64,000 nucleotides of DNA, from positions 62,001 through 126,000 of the forward strand of contig CAUQNX010000001.1 in NCBI GenBank assembly GCA_963519845.1, given 5' to 3'. Shown piece after piece: positions 45,938-55,376 of this stretch. The notes beneath the pieces are model-generated. The model ran no database searches, was not told the DNA's origin, and worked only from the letters and a program-made list of their open reading frames with translations. The stretch comes from Moellerella sp963519845 (GTDB lineage Bacteria; Pseudomonadota; Gammaproteobacteria; Enterobacterales; Enterobacteriaceae). A program made the position numbers and the translations under genes. Positions within the stretch are counted from its first letter, which is position 1. The number at the start of each line of letters is the position of its first letter.

Positions 45938-47247
45938 GATCCAAGCTCCTTCGCCAGACGAGCAAACTCATCGCCACGTTGTTCAAAACTTTTAAACTGA
46001 TCAAGACTGGCACAAGCTGGTGAAAGCAACACCATATCGCCCGCTTTCAATTGCTTAGCAAGTAATCTCATACTCTGTTCCATGGTTTCGGTTTGCTGTG
46101 CAATCTCAGGACGCAGCGCCGCCAGTTGCGCGCCATCGCGACCGAAACAGTAAATTTGGATATTATCTGCTGCGATATACTGTTTTAGCGCGGAGAAATC
46201 AGCCGATTTGCCATCACCACCCAGTAATAAAAATAAGGTTCCATCTACTTTTAGCCCCTGAAGCGCGGCTTCGGTGCTACCTACATTGGTCGCTTTGGAA
46301 TCATTAATCCAACGCACACCCTGCTGCATATGTACCAACTGGAAGCGATGATCAAGACCAGAGTAATTTTTTAAGGCTTCAATGCTGGCCTCACGCGGAA
46401 TATTGACTGCATCTGCGAGGGCTAATGCAGCCAGCGCATTGGCATAATTATGCTGTCCCGTTAAACGCATTTCATCCACGGCTAGCACGAATTTATGTTG
46501 AGCGGTTAACGCCCGATTTTGGCTATCAAAAGCGTAATCGCCTTGATCTATGCCAAAACTAATAGGTGGATTTTCGACGCTATCTATTGGCAGCGTTAGC
46601 GGATCTTGAGCGTTTACAATGCAATATTGCGCGTTTTGGTAGATCTTCAGCTTAGCATTACGATACTGCTTTAATCCTTCTGGATAACGATCCATATGAT
46701 CTGCTGAGATATTTAAAACCGTCGCTGCGGCGGCATGCAAGCTCGCGGTTGTTTCTAACTGAAAGCTAGATAACTCCAATACATAGAGTTGATGATTAGC
46801 TTTCAGTAATGACAAGGCTGGAATACCAATATTGCCGCCAATACCTACTGATAAACCAGCGGCTTTGGCCATCTCACCTACCAGACAAGTCACGGTACTC
46901 TTACCGTTTGAGCCGGTGATAGCTATGATAGGCGCTTGCGCTTCACGGCAAAATAGTTCTATATCACCGACGATCTCAATACCCTGAGCAGCGGCAGCTT
47001 TCAGTTGAGGTGTTGATAATGCAATGCCCGGGCTAGCAACAATCAAATCGGCATCAGCAAGCCACTGGGTTTGATAGCTCCCCGTATGGCGAGGAACCTC
47101 AGCCGGTAATTTATCAATCCCAGGCGGGCTCGTTCGGGTATCTATCACTTGAGGAATGACCTGCTGCGATAGAAAAAAGTCAACGCAGGATAGGCCTGTT
47201 AGACCCAACCCGATAATAACGACTTTCTTACCCTGATAATCAGCCAT
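45934..47247 (-). CDS. murD: UDP-MurNAc-L-Ala-D-Glu ligase MurD
   Basis: Adds D-Glu to UDP-MurNAc-L-Ala. The 437 residues (438 in E. coli) contain an N-terminal Rossmann domain (VVIIGLGLTGLSCVDFF), the ATP P-loop ITGSNGKSTVT near 109-119, LELSSFQLE near 155-163, the LDHRFQLV segment near 298 and WINDSKATNVGSTEAAL near 312-328. It starts one base after the mraY stop and overlaps ftsW by 4 bp. Confidence 0.98.
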   Translation of the reverse strand: MADYQGKKVVIIGLGLTGLSCVDFFLSQQVIPQVIDTRTSPPGIDKLPAEVPRHTGSYQTQWLADADLIVASPGIALSTPQLKAAAAQGIEIVGDIELFCREAQAPIIAITGSNGKSTVTCLVGEMAKAAGLSVGIGGNIGIPALSLLKANHQLYVLELSSFQLETTASLHAAAATVLNISADHMDRYPEGLKQYRNAKLKIYQNAQYCIVNAQDPLTLPIDSVENPPISFGIDQGDYAFDSQNRALTAQHKFVLAVDEMRLTGQHNYANALAALALADAVNIPREASIEALKNYSGLDHRFQLVHMQQGVRWINDSKATNVGSTEAALQGLKVDGTLFLLLGGDGKSADFSALKQYIAADNIQIYCFGRDGAQLAALRPEIAQQTETMEQSMRLLAKQLKAGDMVLLSPACASLDQFKSFEQRGDEFARLAKELGS

Positions 47248-47248
47248 G

Positions 47249-48331
47249 TTAACGTACCTTCAGTGTTGCTAATCCAATGAGAACTAACATTAACGAAATA
47301 ATCCAAAAACGGACGATTACGCGAGGCTCTGGCCAGCCTTTCAATTCATAATGGTGATGAATAGGCGCCATACGGAAAATGCGCTGACCACGTAATTTAA
47401 AAGATCCGACCTGTAAAATAACCGAAAGCGTTTCAATTACAAAGACGCCGCCCATAATCACCAACAAGAACTCTTGGCGTAACAGAACTGCAATAGTTCC
47501 CAGAACACCACCTAAGGCTAATGAACCCACATCGCCCATAAAAACTTGTGCTGGATAGGTGTTAAACCATAAGAAACCGAGTCCGGCGCCCACAATAGCG
47601 GTACAGAAGATAACTAGTTCACCAGCATGGGGTAAGAAAGGGATCTTCAGATAGTTGGCAAAATTGATGTTACCCGTTGCCCATGCCACCAGTGCAAAAC
47701 CAGCTGCAACAAATACCGTAGGCATGATCGCCAGACCATCAAGGCCATCCGTTAAGTTAACGGCGTTACTGGTTCCGACAATGACAAAATAGGTTAATAG
47801 AATATAGAGCATACCCAGTTGCGGCATCACATCTTTAAAGAAGGGAACAACTAATAGCGTTGCTGGTGTATCTTTACCGACGGCGTACATAGTAAAGGCC
47901 ACGGCCAGTGCAATAACTGATTGCCAGAAGTATTTCCAGCGCGCAATCAGTCCTTTAGTATCTTTGCGAACCACTTTACGATAGTCATCGACAAAACCGA
48001 CAATCCCATAACCAACTAGTACAAAGAGCACGCACCAGATATAAGGATTACTTAATCTGGCCCATAGCAGTACAGAGACGGCAATAGAAAATAGGATTAA
48101 TAAGCCGCCCATGGTTGGCGTACCGCGTTTACTGAAATGTGATTCAGGTCCTTCGCTACGAACGACTTGCCCGATCTGCATTTTTTGCAAATAGGCGATC
48201 AGATGTGGCCCCATCCATAATGCGATCACTAACGCTGTCAGCAAACTGACGATGGCGCGAAACGTTAAATAGGAGAAAACGTTAAATACGGAAAATTGGT
48301 GCGATAGTAATTCGGCAAGCCAGACTAACAT
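47249..48331 (-). CDS. mraY: Phospho-MurNAc-pentapeptide transferase MraY
   Basis: Integral membrane enzyme that links phospho-MurNAc-pentapeptide to undecaprenyl phosphate, giving lipid I. The ATG at 48331 gives 360 residues, the E. coli length, and overlaps the murF stop by 7 bp. About ten transmembrane segments are visible. The catalytic motifs are VGFVDDYRKV near 110-119, NAVNLTDGLDGLAIMP near 187-202 and the cytoplasmic His loop RMAPIHHHYELKGW near 320-333. Confidence 0.98.
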   Translation of the reverse strand: MLVWLAELLSHQFSVFNVFSYLTFRAIVSLLTALVIALWMGPHLIAYLQKMQIGQVVRSEGPESHFSKRGTPTMGGLLILFSIAVSVLLWARLSNPYIWCVLFVLVGYGIVGFVDDYRKVVRKDTKGLIARWKYFWQSVIALAVAFTMYAVGKDTPATLLVVPFFKDVMPQLGMLYILLTYFVIVGTSNAVNLTDGLDGLAIMPTVFVAAGFALVAWATGNINFANYLKIPFLPHAGELVIFCTAIVGAGLGFLWFNTYPAQVFMGDVGSLALGGVLGTIAVLLRQEFLLVIMGGVFVIETLSVILQVGSFKLRGQRIFRMAPIHHHYELKGWPEPRVIVRFWIISLMLVLIGLATLKVR

Positions 48332-49713
48332 GAAAAACACTCCTTCAATGCATCTACGATCTCTTCCATCGCAGCACTGCGTGAACCTTTAATTAAAATA
48401 GAAACAACTTCATTTTGCTGAACAAGAGGAATTAATTGCGCTAATAAATCGGTCTTTAATGCAAAATGTTCACCACAACCGCTGCGTTGACTGATTTCAC
48501 GGCTTAAATTACCGACACTCAATACTTTATCTAGCCCATATTGACGAGCTGCATCACCCACTTGTTGATGGCACTCAGCCGCGTATGAACCCAACTCACC
48601 GATATCACCAGCAACAAAAATACGATAACCCGGCATCTCAGAGAGCACGCGGATCGCCGCAATCATTGAGCCACTATTGGCATTATAGGTATCATCTAAC
48701 ACAATTTTGTTATCTGTCAGACGAACAGGGAATAGACGCCCCGGCACAGCTTTAGTGATCGCTAATCCTTGTTGAATATCGACCAGCGTTGCGCCGACTG
48801 AGAGTGCCAGCGCACTTGCCGCTAATGCATTCGCAATATTGTGCATACCTGGCAGTGGCAGAACGATATCAATATCACCGGCTGGAGTATGTAAGGTGAA
48901 ATCGGTTGTCAGCTGTTTGACGCGGATATTCAGAGGATAAAAATCGGCTTGCTCTTGTGGTGTTAACGCATAACGCCAAATGGTCTGACGCGGATTTAAG
49001 TGCGCTTGCCAATTTGACTGATCATGGCTATCGAGGTTAATAATTGCCGTTCCTTCATCAGCGAGACCTTGGAAAATCTCCCCTTTGGCTTTTGCTACGC
49101 CCTGCGGTGAACCAAAACCTTCTAAGTGCGCAGAGAGTAAATTATTTACTAATGCACTTTCTGGTTTCACTAAATTGGTGGTGTAAGCGATTTCACCCTG
49201 ATGATTAGCGCCCATCTCAATAACCGCATACTCATCTTCTGCGGTTAAACGTAACAGCGTCAGCGGAACACCAATATCATTATTGAGATTGCCCGCCGTA
49301 TAGAGGGTTTTACCGCGCTGACTTAAAATAGCCGCAGTCATCTCTTTAACTGAGGTTTTACCTGCTGAGCCCGTCAAACCCACTACAAGTGCATGGCTCT
49401 GCTGACGTACCCACGCGGCTAATTGACCTAATGCTATCAAGGTATTTTGTACTAGGACTTGTGGGCAATTGAGGTTTAACTGACGCTCTACCAGCAATGC
49501 TTTAGCACCCGCTGTCACCATATCTTCGGCAAACTGATGAGCATCAAAACGCTCACCTTTCAATGCGATAAATAAACAATCTTCGGCAATCTCTCGGCTA
49601 TTGGTGCTAACGCTGCGAACTATTAATGTTTCGCTCTCAATAGACTCATCCGCTAGCGCAACAATTTGGCCTTGAGTGATATCAGCAAGTTGTTTTAATG
49701 TTAAAGGGATCAT
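48325..49713 (-). CDS. murF: UDP-MurNAc-tripeptide-D-Ala-D-Ala ligase MurF
   Basis: Adds D-Ala-D-Ala to the UDP-MurNAc tripeptide. The 462 residues (452 in E. coli) show ALKGERFDAHQF near 48-59, the P-loop GLTGSAGKTSVKEM near 112-125, AVIEMGANHQGEI near 165, AHLEGFGSPQGVAKAKGEI near 197-215 and DDTYNANSGSM near 337. It overlaps murE by 4 bp and mraY by 7 bp. Its substrate D-Ala-D-Ala comes from DdlB in the same cluster. Confidence 0.97.
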   Translation of the reverse strand: MIPLTLKQLADITQGQIVALADESIESETLIVRSVSTNSREIAEDCLFIALKGERFDAHQFAEDMVTAGAKALLVERQLNLNCPQVLVQNTLIALGQLAAWVRQQSHALVVGLTGSAGKTSVKEMTAAILSQRGKTLYTAGNLNNDIGVPLTLLRLTAEDEYAVIEMGANHQGEIAYTTNLVKPESALVNNLLSAHLEGFGSPQGVAKAKGEIFQGLADEGTAIINLDSHDQSNWQAHLNPRQTIWRYALTPQEQADFYPLNIRVKQLTTDFTLHTPAGDIDIVLPLPGMHNIANALAASALALSVGATLVDIQQGLAITKAVPGRLFPVRLTDNKIVLDDTYNANSGSMIAAIRVLSEMPGYRIFVAGDIGELGSYAAECHQQVGDAARQYGLDKVLSVGNLSREISQRSGCGEHFALKTDLLAQLIPLVQQNEVVSILIKGSRSAAMEEIVDALKECFSC

Positions 49714-51197
49714 GCCATCACCCCCAATAGTCGCGCTACCGTTAAGCGATCTGAATAATCGAGGCGACGATGACCGATAATTTGATAATCTTCATGACCT
49801 TTACCCGCGATAAGAATCACATCGTCCGCTTTTGCCTGCATGATCACGCTGGTAACTGCTTCGGCGCGTCCCGCAATCGCCATCACGCGGCTGCTATCCA
49901 ATACACCCATCATGATGTCATCAATAATAGCGGCAGGCTCTTCGCTGCGTGGATTATCATCGGTGATCACAATACGATCAGCCCACTGTTCAGCCACGCA
50001 GCCCATCAATGATCTTTTACCTTTATCACGATCGCCACCGCAACCAAATAGACACCAGAGCTGGCCTTTGCAGTGTAGGCGAGCTGCCGCTAGTGCTTTT
50101 TCTAATGCATCTGGGGTATGAGCATAATCAACCACCACAGTCGCTTTGCCTGCGGCTGAAAAAACTTCCATACGTCCACACACAGGGGTTAATACCTGTG
50201 TTTTCGCCAGCAGCTCAGCTAATGGATAATCCAGCATTAACAAGGTCGCCATCGCTAATAGCAGGTTGCTAACATTGAAAGCCCCCATTAATGGACTCTC
50301 GATAGTGCCTTCACCCCAAGATGAATTAAAGTGAATTGAGGCACCTTTGTCATGATAATCAATATGGTCAGCTGATACCCATGGGCCTTGATGTGCGCTA
50401 GGGAGCTTATTTTCCATCGTTACAGCACAAGCGGCGGGTAATAGTGCTAGCCATTTCTGACCCACAATATCATCCGCATTAATAATTTGGGTTTTGGTTT
50501 TATGCGTAGAGAATAATTGCCATTTAGCCGCTTCATAATTGGCCATATCACCATGATAATCAAGGTGATCACGACTTAAATTAGTAAATACCGCGGCGTC
50601 GAAAGGCAGTGCCGCAACACGACCTTGTACTAGGCCATGGGAAGAGACTTCCATCGCGGTAAAAGTCGCGCCTTTTTGTTGCAATTGTTTTAATTCAAGT
50701 TGGATATCAACCGCTGAGCCCGTCGTGTTTTCACTCGGCGTAACCTGACCTAACAAGCCGTTGCCAACGGTTCCCATAACCGCACTGATTTCACCTAGCC
50801 CGTTAGCCCACTGCGCAATCAACTGAGCCGTAGTGGTTTTGCCATTAGTGCCAGTGACACCAATCAGTTTCATATTGGCGGCAGGATGCTGATAAAAATC
50901 ACCCGCGAGCTGAGAGAGCTTACTATTTAAATCATGCAGATAAATAACAGGAACACCGTGGATATGGCGAATTTCACCCTCTTCCGCCTCGCCCTCGGCT
51001 TCCGCAATAATCGCAGAAACGCCTTGCGCAATCGCTTGAGGTATATAGTGCCGTCCATCAACTTGGTGGCCTTTAACAGCGATAAACAGATCACTTGCGG
51101 CAGCCTTACGACTGTCCAGCGTCATCTCACCTAACTTAATGCTAGGAGTGCTCACACCAAAGGGTGCAAGTAAATCACTCAGATCACGATCTACCAC
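49710..51197 (-). CDS. murE: UDP-MurNAc-dipeptide-mesoDAP ligase MurE
   Basis: Adds meso-diaminopimelate to UDP-MurNAc-L-Ala-D-Glu. A GTG at 51197 after AGAGG gives 495 residues, exactly the E. coli length, and overlaps the ftsI end by 14 bp; in-frame ATGs further upstream lie inside ftsI without homology. Motifs are TLDSRKAAASDLFIAVKGH near 25-43, the P-loop GVTGTNGKTTTAQ near 112-124, NLSRDHLDYHGDM, and the DAP-specificity motif DDNPRSEEPA near 412. The DNPR motif supports a Gram-negative DAP-type wall. Confidence 0.97.
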   Translation of the reverse strand: MVDRDLSDLLAPFGVSTPSIKLGEMTLDSRKAAASDLFIAVKGHQVDGRHYIPQAIAQGVSAIIAEAEGEAEEGEIRHIHGVPVIYLHDLNSKLSQLAGDFYQHPAANMKLIGVTGTNGKTTTAQLIAQWANGLGEISAVMGTVGNGLLGQVTPSENTTGSAVDIQLELKQLQQKGATFTAMEVSSHGLVQGRVAALPFDAAVFTNLSRDHLDYHGDMANYEAAKWQLFSTHKTKTQIINADDIVGQKWLALLPAACAVTMENKLPSAHQGPWVSADHIDYHDKGASIHFNSSWGEGTIESPLMGAFNVSNLLLAMATLLMLDYPLAELLAKTQVLTPVCGRMEVFSAAGKATVVVDYAHTPDALEKALAAARLHCKGQLWCLFGCGGDRDKGKRSLMGCVAEQWADRIVITDDNPRSEEPAAIIDDIMMGVLDSSRVMAIAGRAEAVTSVIMQAKADDVILIAGKGHEDYQIIGHRRLDYSDRLTVARLLGVMA

Positions 51198-52935
51198 TTT
51201 TAGCCTCTTTTTCATTATTGTTATCGGTCGCCAAGGCATCAGGTTCAATATTCATTAAACGCAGTACGCCGCCCATAATGACGCCAAATATAGGAGCAGA
51301 AACAGCTCCCCCATAGTATTTACCTGCTTTGGGATCATTGATGACCACAATCAGTGCATAACGAGGATTACTGGCAGGAGCAAGACCCGCAGCATAAGCG
51401 ATGTATTGATTGATGTATTTACCATCGGGTCCGACTTTTTTTGCCGTCCCTGTTTTAATCGCAATACGATAGCCTTTAATCGCAGCACGTGTTCCCCCGC
51501 CTCCCGGTAAAGCGACACTCTCCATCATATGAACAACGGTTTTCATGACTGGCTCGGGGAAAACACGAGTTCCCGGCACGGGAGGATCAACTTTCGTAAT
51601 AGAGAGCGGACGATAGATACCAAAACTGCCAATAGTGGCATAGACACGCGCTAACTGTAATGGTGTTGCCATTAGCCCATATCCGAAAGAGAAGGTGGCC
51701 CGTTCAAAATCAGACCACCTAGTTTTATTGCGTGGAAAGAGGCCACTGCTTTCCCCGACTAACCCCAGATTAGTGGGTTTGCCTAACCCAAAGCGGGAGT
51801 AAACGTCCACCAGCTCTGTAGCAGGCATCGCTAACGCGAGTTTTGAAACCCCCACGTTACTCGACTTCTGTAAAATACCGGTTATCGATAACTCAGCATA
51901 ACGCGCCACATCTTTAACTTCGTGGCCATTAAGCCGGTAGGGATAGGTATTTAATACGGTATTCTCTTTAACAATACCGTTATTTAATGCACTCATCACA
52001 ACCATAGGTTTCACCGTTGAGCCTGGCTCAAACATATCGGTGATAGCTCGGTTACGCATGGTATCCATTGATGTGCCAGCTAAATTGTTAGGGTTATAGG
52101 ATGGACTATTGGCCATCGCTAACACTTCACCAGTTTTTACATCAACTAAAATTGCAATCCCTGATTCTGCTTTATTCTCCTGAACCCCTTTGGTGAGCTC
52201 ACGATAGACCAAAGATTGGATACGCTCATCGATACTCAATACGAGATTATGCGCGGCTTGGCTATCAGTGGAGGAGACATCCTCAATTACGCGACCTGCA
52301 CGGTCTTTACGTACTGTACGCACACCTGATGAGCCTTTGAGCCAGCGATCAAAACTCTTTTCAACGCCTTCAATACCTTCACCATCAATATTGGTCACAC
52401 CAATTAAGTGAGCAGTAACAGGTCCTGAAGGATAATAACGACGCGACTCTTTACGCAAATAGATGCCGGGTAACTTGAGTTTGCGAATATAGTCACCGAT
52501 AGAGGGGTTAACTTGACGAGCAAGATAGACAAAGCGCCCTTTAGGATTGACTGACACTTTACTGATAATGTGCTCTAAAGGGATACCAAGTGCATCGGCT
52601 AAGGCTTTCCAACGCTCATCATTGACCACACCACCTTCATCAAAAATAATTTTAGGGTCTGCCCAAATCGCATTAACAGGCACACTCACTGCAAGCTGCC
52701 GCCCTTCCCTATCGCTGATCATACCGCGTGTGGTGATAACTTCTTCAACACGCAGCGAACGCATATCCCCTTCTTTTACTAATCGTTCAGGATTAATAAT
52801 TTGTAGGTAAGCAACTCGGACTAATAATCCAGCTAAGGCAAGAAAAATACCGCCGCATAACAAGGTAAAACGCCAGCTGCTATAGCTGGCCTTCTCTTCT
52901 TGTTTTTTTTGCTTTACTGGTCGAGGCGATTTCAT
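51184..52935 (-). CDS. ftsI: Septal peptidoglycan transpeptidase FtsI (PBP3)
   Basis: Class B penicillin-binding protein crosslinking septal wall together with FtsW. The 583 residues (588 in E. coli) have one transmembrane helix at about 22-44, a pedestal domain, and the transpeptidase motifs: Ser306-Thr-Val-Lys309 (SxxK), Ser358-Ser-Asn360 (SxN) and Lys494-Thr-Gly496 (KTG). The region before KTG lacks the four-residue insertions (YRIN/YRIK) known to reduce aztreonam binding. It lies 15 bp after ftsL and overlaps murE. Confidence 0.97.
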   Translation of the reverse strand: MKSPRPVKQKKQEEKASYSSWRFTLLCGGIFLALAGLLVRVAYLQIINPERLVKEGDMRSLRVEEVITTRGMISDREGRQLAVSVPVNAIWADPKIIFDEGGVVNDERWKALADALGIPLEHIISKVSVNPKGRFVYLARQVNPSIGDYIRKLKLPGIYLRKESRRYYPSGPVTAHLIGVTNIDGEGIEGVEKSFDRWLKGSSGVRTVRKDRAGRVIEDVSSTDSQAAHNLVLSIDERIQSLVYRELTKGVQENKAESGIAILVDVKTGEVLAMANSPSYNPNNLAGTSMDTMRNRAITDMFEPGSTVKPMVVMSALNNGIVKENTVLNTYPYRLNGHEVKDVARYAELSITGILQKSSNVGVSKLALAMPATELVDVYSRFGLGKPTNLGLVGESSGLFPRNKTRWSDFERATFSFGYGLMATPLQLARVYATIGSFGIYRPLSITKVDPPVPGTRVFPEPVMKTVVHMMESVALPGGGGTRAAIKGYRIAIKTGTAKKVGPDGKYINQYIAYAAGLAPASNPRYALIVVINDPKAGKYYGGAVSAPIFGVIMGGVLRLMNIEPDALATDNNNEKEAKSGRS

Positions 52936-52950
52936 TAGAACCCTTAATAA

Positions 52951-53268
52951 TTATTGGCTAACAACAACATTTTCCTGAGAAGGATCAACATGAACCATCT
53001 GTAATTTATCTGCTGACAAACGTTCAACGCGACTATGATTTGCCAACGCATTCTCTTCTAATATCAGGTTTCGCCACTCGATATCTAACATCTCTTTCTC
53101 TTCGTAGAGACGATCTTTTTCAGCTGTTAGTAATCGCGTTTCATGTGTTGTCGTTACCGTCGATACCGCACTAATAATAATTCCTGCGAGTAGAAACAGT
53201 GGGACAATTCCATAACTAAACAGATCTCGACCAATGATCCTTAATAGGCTGTGTCTCTCTGGTAGCAT
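52951..53268 (-). CDS. ftsL: Cell division protein FtsL
   Basis: Bitopic divisome protein that forms a coiled coil with FtsB and activates FtsWI. The 105 residues are shorter than the 121 of E. coli; the difference is at the cytoplasmic N-terminus, and residues here align with E. coli from about its Met16. The transmembrane segment is at about 17-40, followed by the heptad-containing region ending IEWRNLILEENALANHSRVERLS and the C-terminal VHVDPSQENVV. The ATG lies two bases after the rsmH stop. Confidence 0.95.
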   Translation of the reverse strand: MLPERHSLLRIIGRDLFSYGIVPLFLLAGIIISAVSTVTTTHETRLLTAEKDRLYEEKEMLDIEWRNLILEENALANHSRVERLSADKLQMVHVDPSQENVVVSQ

Positions 53269-53270
53269 GA

Positions 53271-54224
53271 CTACTCACTCACTCGTTCTGCAAAGCGCAA
53301 GACTGAACTGCGAGATCTTGGATTTTCACTCACTTCAGCTTCTGAGGGTTTCATTTTTCCCCAATCGCGTAAACTTGCCGAACCTAACGCTTTAATTTGC
53401 ACTTCAGTCAGCGGAATACCCGGCGGAACGGAAGGCCCCTTACTCTTCTGACGAATAAAACGTTTAACAATACGATCTTCCAATGAATGGAAGCTAATCA
53501 CCGATAAGCGACCCGTCGGTGCTAATACATCAACTGCGCCTTTAAGCGCTTGTTCGATCTCTTCCAACTCGCTATTGATATAGATACGTATCGCTTGGAA
53601 AGTTCGGGTAGCAGGATGTTTATGTTTCTCTTTAACTGGGCTCACTTGAGCAATTAATTCAGCTAATTGGCGAGTACGCGTCAAAGGTTCAGCGGCTGGA
53701 TTGTGATTACGCTCAACAATAGCTTTAGCAATTCGCTTGGAGAAACGCTCTTCACCGAATGTTTTTAATACCCAAGCAATATCATCCGCTTCAGCATTCA
53801 TTAACCATTGAGATGCAGATTGCCCCTTAGTCGGATCCATACGCATATCTAATGGCCCGTCACGCATAAAGGAAAATCCACGTTCAGCGTCATCCAATTG
53901 AGGTGATGACACGCCGAGATCTAATAAAACGCCATTAATTTTTCCGGTTAATCCCTCTTCTTCTACATATTCAGCCAAAGCCGAAAAAGGACCATGTTTA
54001 ATACTAAAACGCGGATCATCAATAGCTTCAGCGGCTTTGATCGCCTCAGGATCACGATCTATGGCGATCAAGCGCCCTTCAGCGCCAAGATGAGAAAGAA
54101 TAAGACGTGAATGACCACCACGACCAAATGTGCCGTCGATATAAATGCCGTTTGGATTGATCTTAAGTCCGTTTACGGCTTCGTCCAAAAGGACGGTAAC
54201 ATGATTAAATTGCTGTTCTGACAT
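53271..54224 (-). CDS. rsmH: 16S rRNA m4C1402 methyltransferase RsmH (MraW)
   Basis: SAM-dependent enzyme that N4-methylates cytidine 1402 of 16S rRNA. The 317 residues (313 in E. coli) begin with HVTVLLDEAVNGL and show the SAM motif YIDGTFGRGGHSRLIL near 28-43, the LLDLGVSSPQLD block near 98-109, FSFMRDGPLDMRMD near 116-129, and SVISFHSLEDRIVKRFI near 245. It starts two bases after the mraZ stop, second gene of the dcw cluster. Confidence 0.97.
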   Translation of the reverse strand: MSEQQFNHVTVLLDEAVNGLKINPNGIYIDGTFGRGGHSRLILSHLGAEGRLIAIDRDPEAIKAAEAIDDPRFSIKHGPFSALAEYVEEEGLTGKINGVLLDLGVSSPQLDDAERGFSFMRDGPLDMRMDPTKGQSASQWLMNAEADDIAWVLKTFGEERFSKRIAKAIVERNHNPAAEPLTRTRQLAELIAQVSPVKEKHKHPATRTFQAIRIYINSELEEIEQALKGAVDVLAPTGRLSVISFHSLEDRIVKRFIRQKSKGPSVPPGIPLTEVQIKALGSASLRDWGKMKPSEAEVSENPRSRSSVLRFAERVSE

Positions 54225-54226
54225 GG

Positions 54227-54685
54227 TTATAGTGACAAGTCCTGTAATCGGGCTGACAAAGGTTCATTCGCATTAAGCTCGGCGGAAATATCTTCCTGCA
54301 CTTGTTTATACCAACGTTGCTCATCCCATAGTTCGAATTTATTTATTTGGCCAACCAACATGACCTCTTTGGTTAGCCCTGCGTGTTGACGCAATACATT
54401 GGCTAACAAAAGACGTCCTGCATTATCCATCTCACATTCACTCGCATGACCGAGCAATAATCGCTGAACACGTTTTTCCGCTGGATTCATGGTCGATAGG
54501 CGAGATAATTTCTCTTCAATAATTTCCCATTCAGGTAAAGTATAAAGAAGTAAGCAAGGCTGATGCAGATCGATAGTACAAACCATCTGCCCTTGACATT
54601 CATCCTTCAGCAAACCTCGATAACGAGTTGGGACAACTAAACGCCCTTTATTGTCGAGATTAACCTGCGTTGCGCCACGAAACAT
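54227..54685 (-). CDS. mraZ: Transcriptional regulator MraZ
   Basis: AbrB-fold DNA-binding protein and first gene of the dcw cluster; in E. coli it represses its own promoter. The 152 residues match the E. coli length. Two MraZ/SpoVT-AbrB repeats are visible, each with a DxxGR motif: NLDNKGRLVVPTRYR near 9-23 and EMDNAGRLLLANVLR near 85-99. Direct TGGGN-like repeats at 10-bp spacing lie just before the start and fit the known MraZ operator type. Confidence 0.96.
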   Translation of the reverse strand: MFRGATQVNLDNKGRLVVPTRYRGLLKDECQGQMVCTIDLHQPCLLLYTLPEWEIIEEKLSRLSTMNPAEKRVQRLLLGHASECEMDNAGRLLLANVLRQHAGLTKEVMLVGQINKFELWDEQRWYKQVQEDISAELNANEPLSARLQDLSL

Positions 54686-54740
54686 ACTCAGCTGACCCCA
54701 TTTTTGTTAATTATCACCCACTTTAACCCACAATTCACCA
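54686..54740 (-). promoter_or_regulatory. MraZ operator repeats in front of the dcw cluster
   Basis: On the minus strand, TGGGN-like pentamers occur in register every 10 bp: TGGTG (54740-54736), TGGGT (54730-54726), TGGGT (54720-54716), one non-matching position, TGGGG (54700-54696) and TGAGT (54690-54686), ending at the mraZ ATG. In E. coli MraZ binds TGGGN repeats separated by 5 bp. The array here is closer to the start codon than a promoter normally is, so it may overlap the transcript leader. Confidence 0.75.
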
Positions 54741-55273
54741 CTTAAGCTATGAAGTTTACGAATGGTATGAAAACCTTGTCAAGCATCAAGCCTGATGTGT
54801 TCACTTAATTTACCGTCGAATTCAGATAGACAAGGATGAACATCATGCGATGAATATTGGCGAGAGTCACTTAACAACATGAAATTATTAGCAAATAAAA
54901 TCATTAAGAGCATAACTACATACGCACATCTATAAAAAACACATAATAAAAACAAATAACAATATATGCTATCAATGTCTCATTTTTAGCCAAAATAATG
55001 TAAACGAATTTAATCTTTTAGCTACCCGAAATAACAATATAATAATTACGGGTAATTACACTTATCTACATCAAATAAAAAATATAATAATATCAATTAC
55101 ATAGATTAACACTTAATCCATTTCCATTTAATAAAAATAGAATATTTCCCACTATTAAAATCATAAAAAGATGAGCTCGTTTTATTATCTCTGATTTACA
55201 ATCGCAGACTGAATAAAAAAAGTACAATTTATTAAGAATAATCTTAAAGTTTAAGTTAAGTGATTTTTTGAAT

Positions 55274-55300
55274 TAAAAAAGCTTCTATTGCTAGAAGCTA
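55274..55300 (-). terminator. cra terminator
   Basis: Stem AGCTTCTA/TAGAAGCT with a 4-base loop followed on the minus strand by six T. It lies about 75 bp past the cra stop. Confidence 0.8.
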
Positions 55301-55376
55301 TATTTTAGAGCTAAACGTGAACTATATCACTGATTATTTTTATGTAAGCTAAGTAAAGTTGTTAACCGTATTAATT

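Larger units (their letters stand above)
54686..55376. other. mraZ-cra intergenic region
   Basis: This 691-bp, very AT-rich region lies between cra and mraZ, both on the minus strand. It contains the MraZ boxes next to mraZ and the cra terminator at 55274-55300. It should hold the main dcw promoter. No ORF of note is present. Confidence 0.6.

Noticed and set aside
55317..55330. CRP-like core GTGA-N6-TCAC downstream of cra
   Set aside because: It lies between the cra stop and its terminator, more than 600 bp from the mraZ start, so a regulatory role is unlikely.
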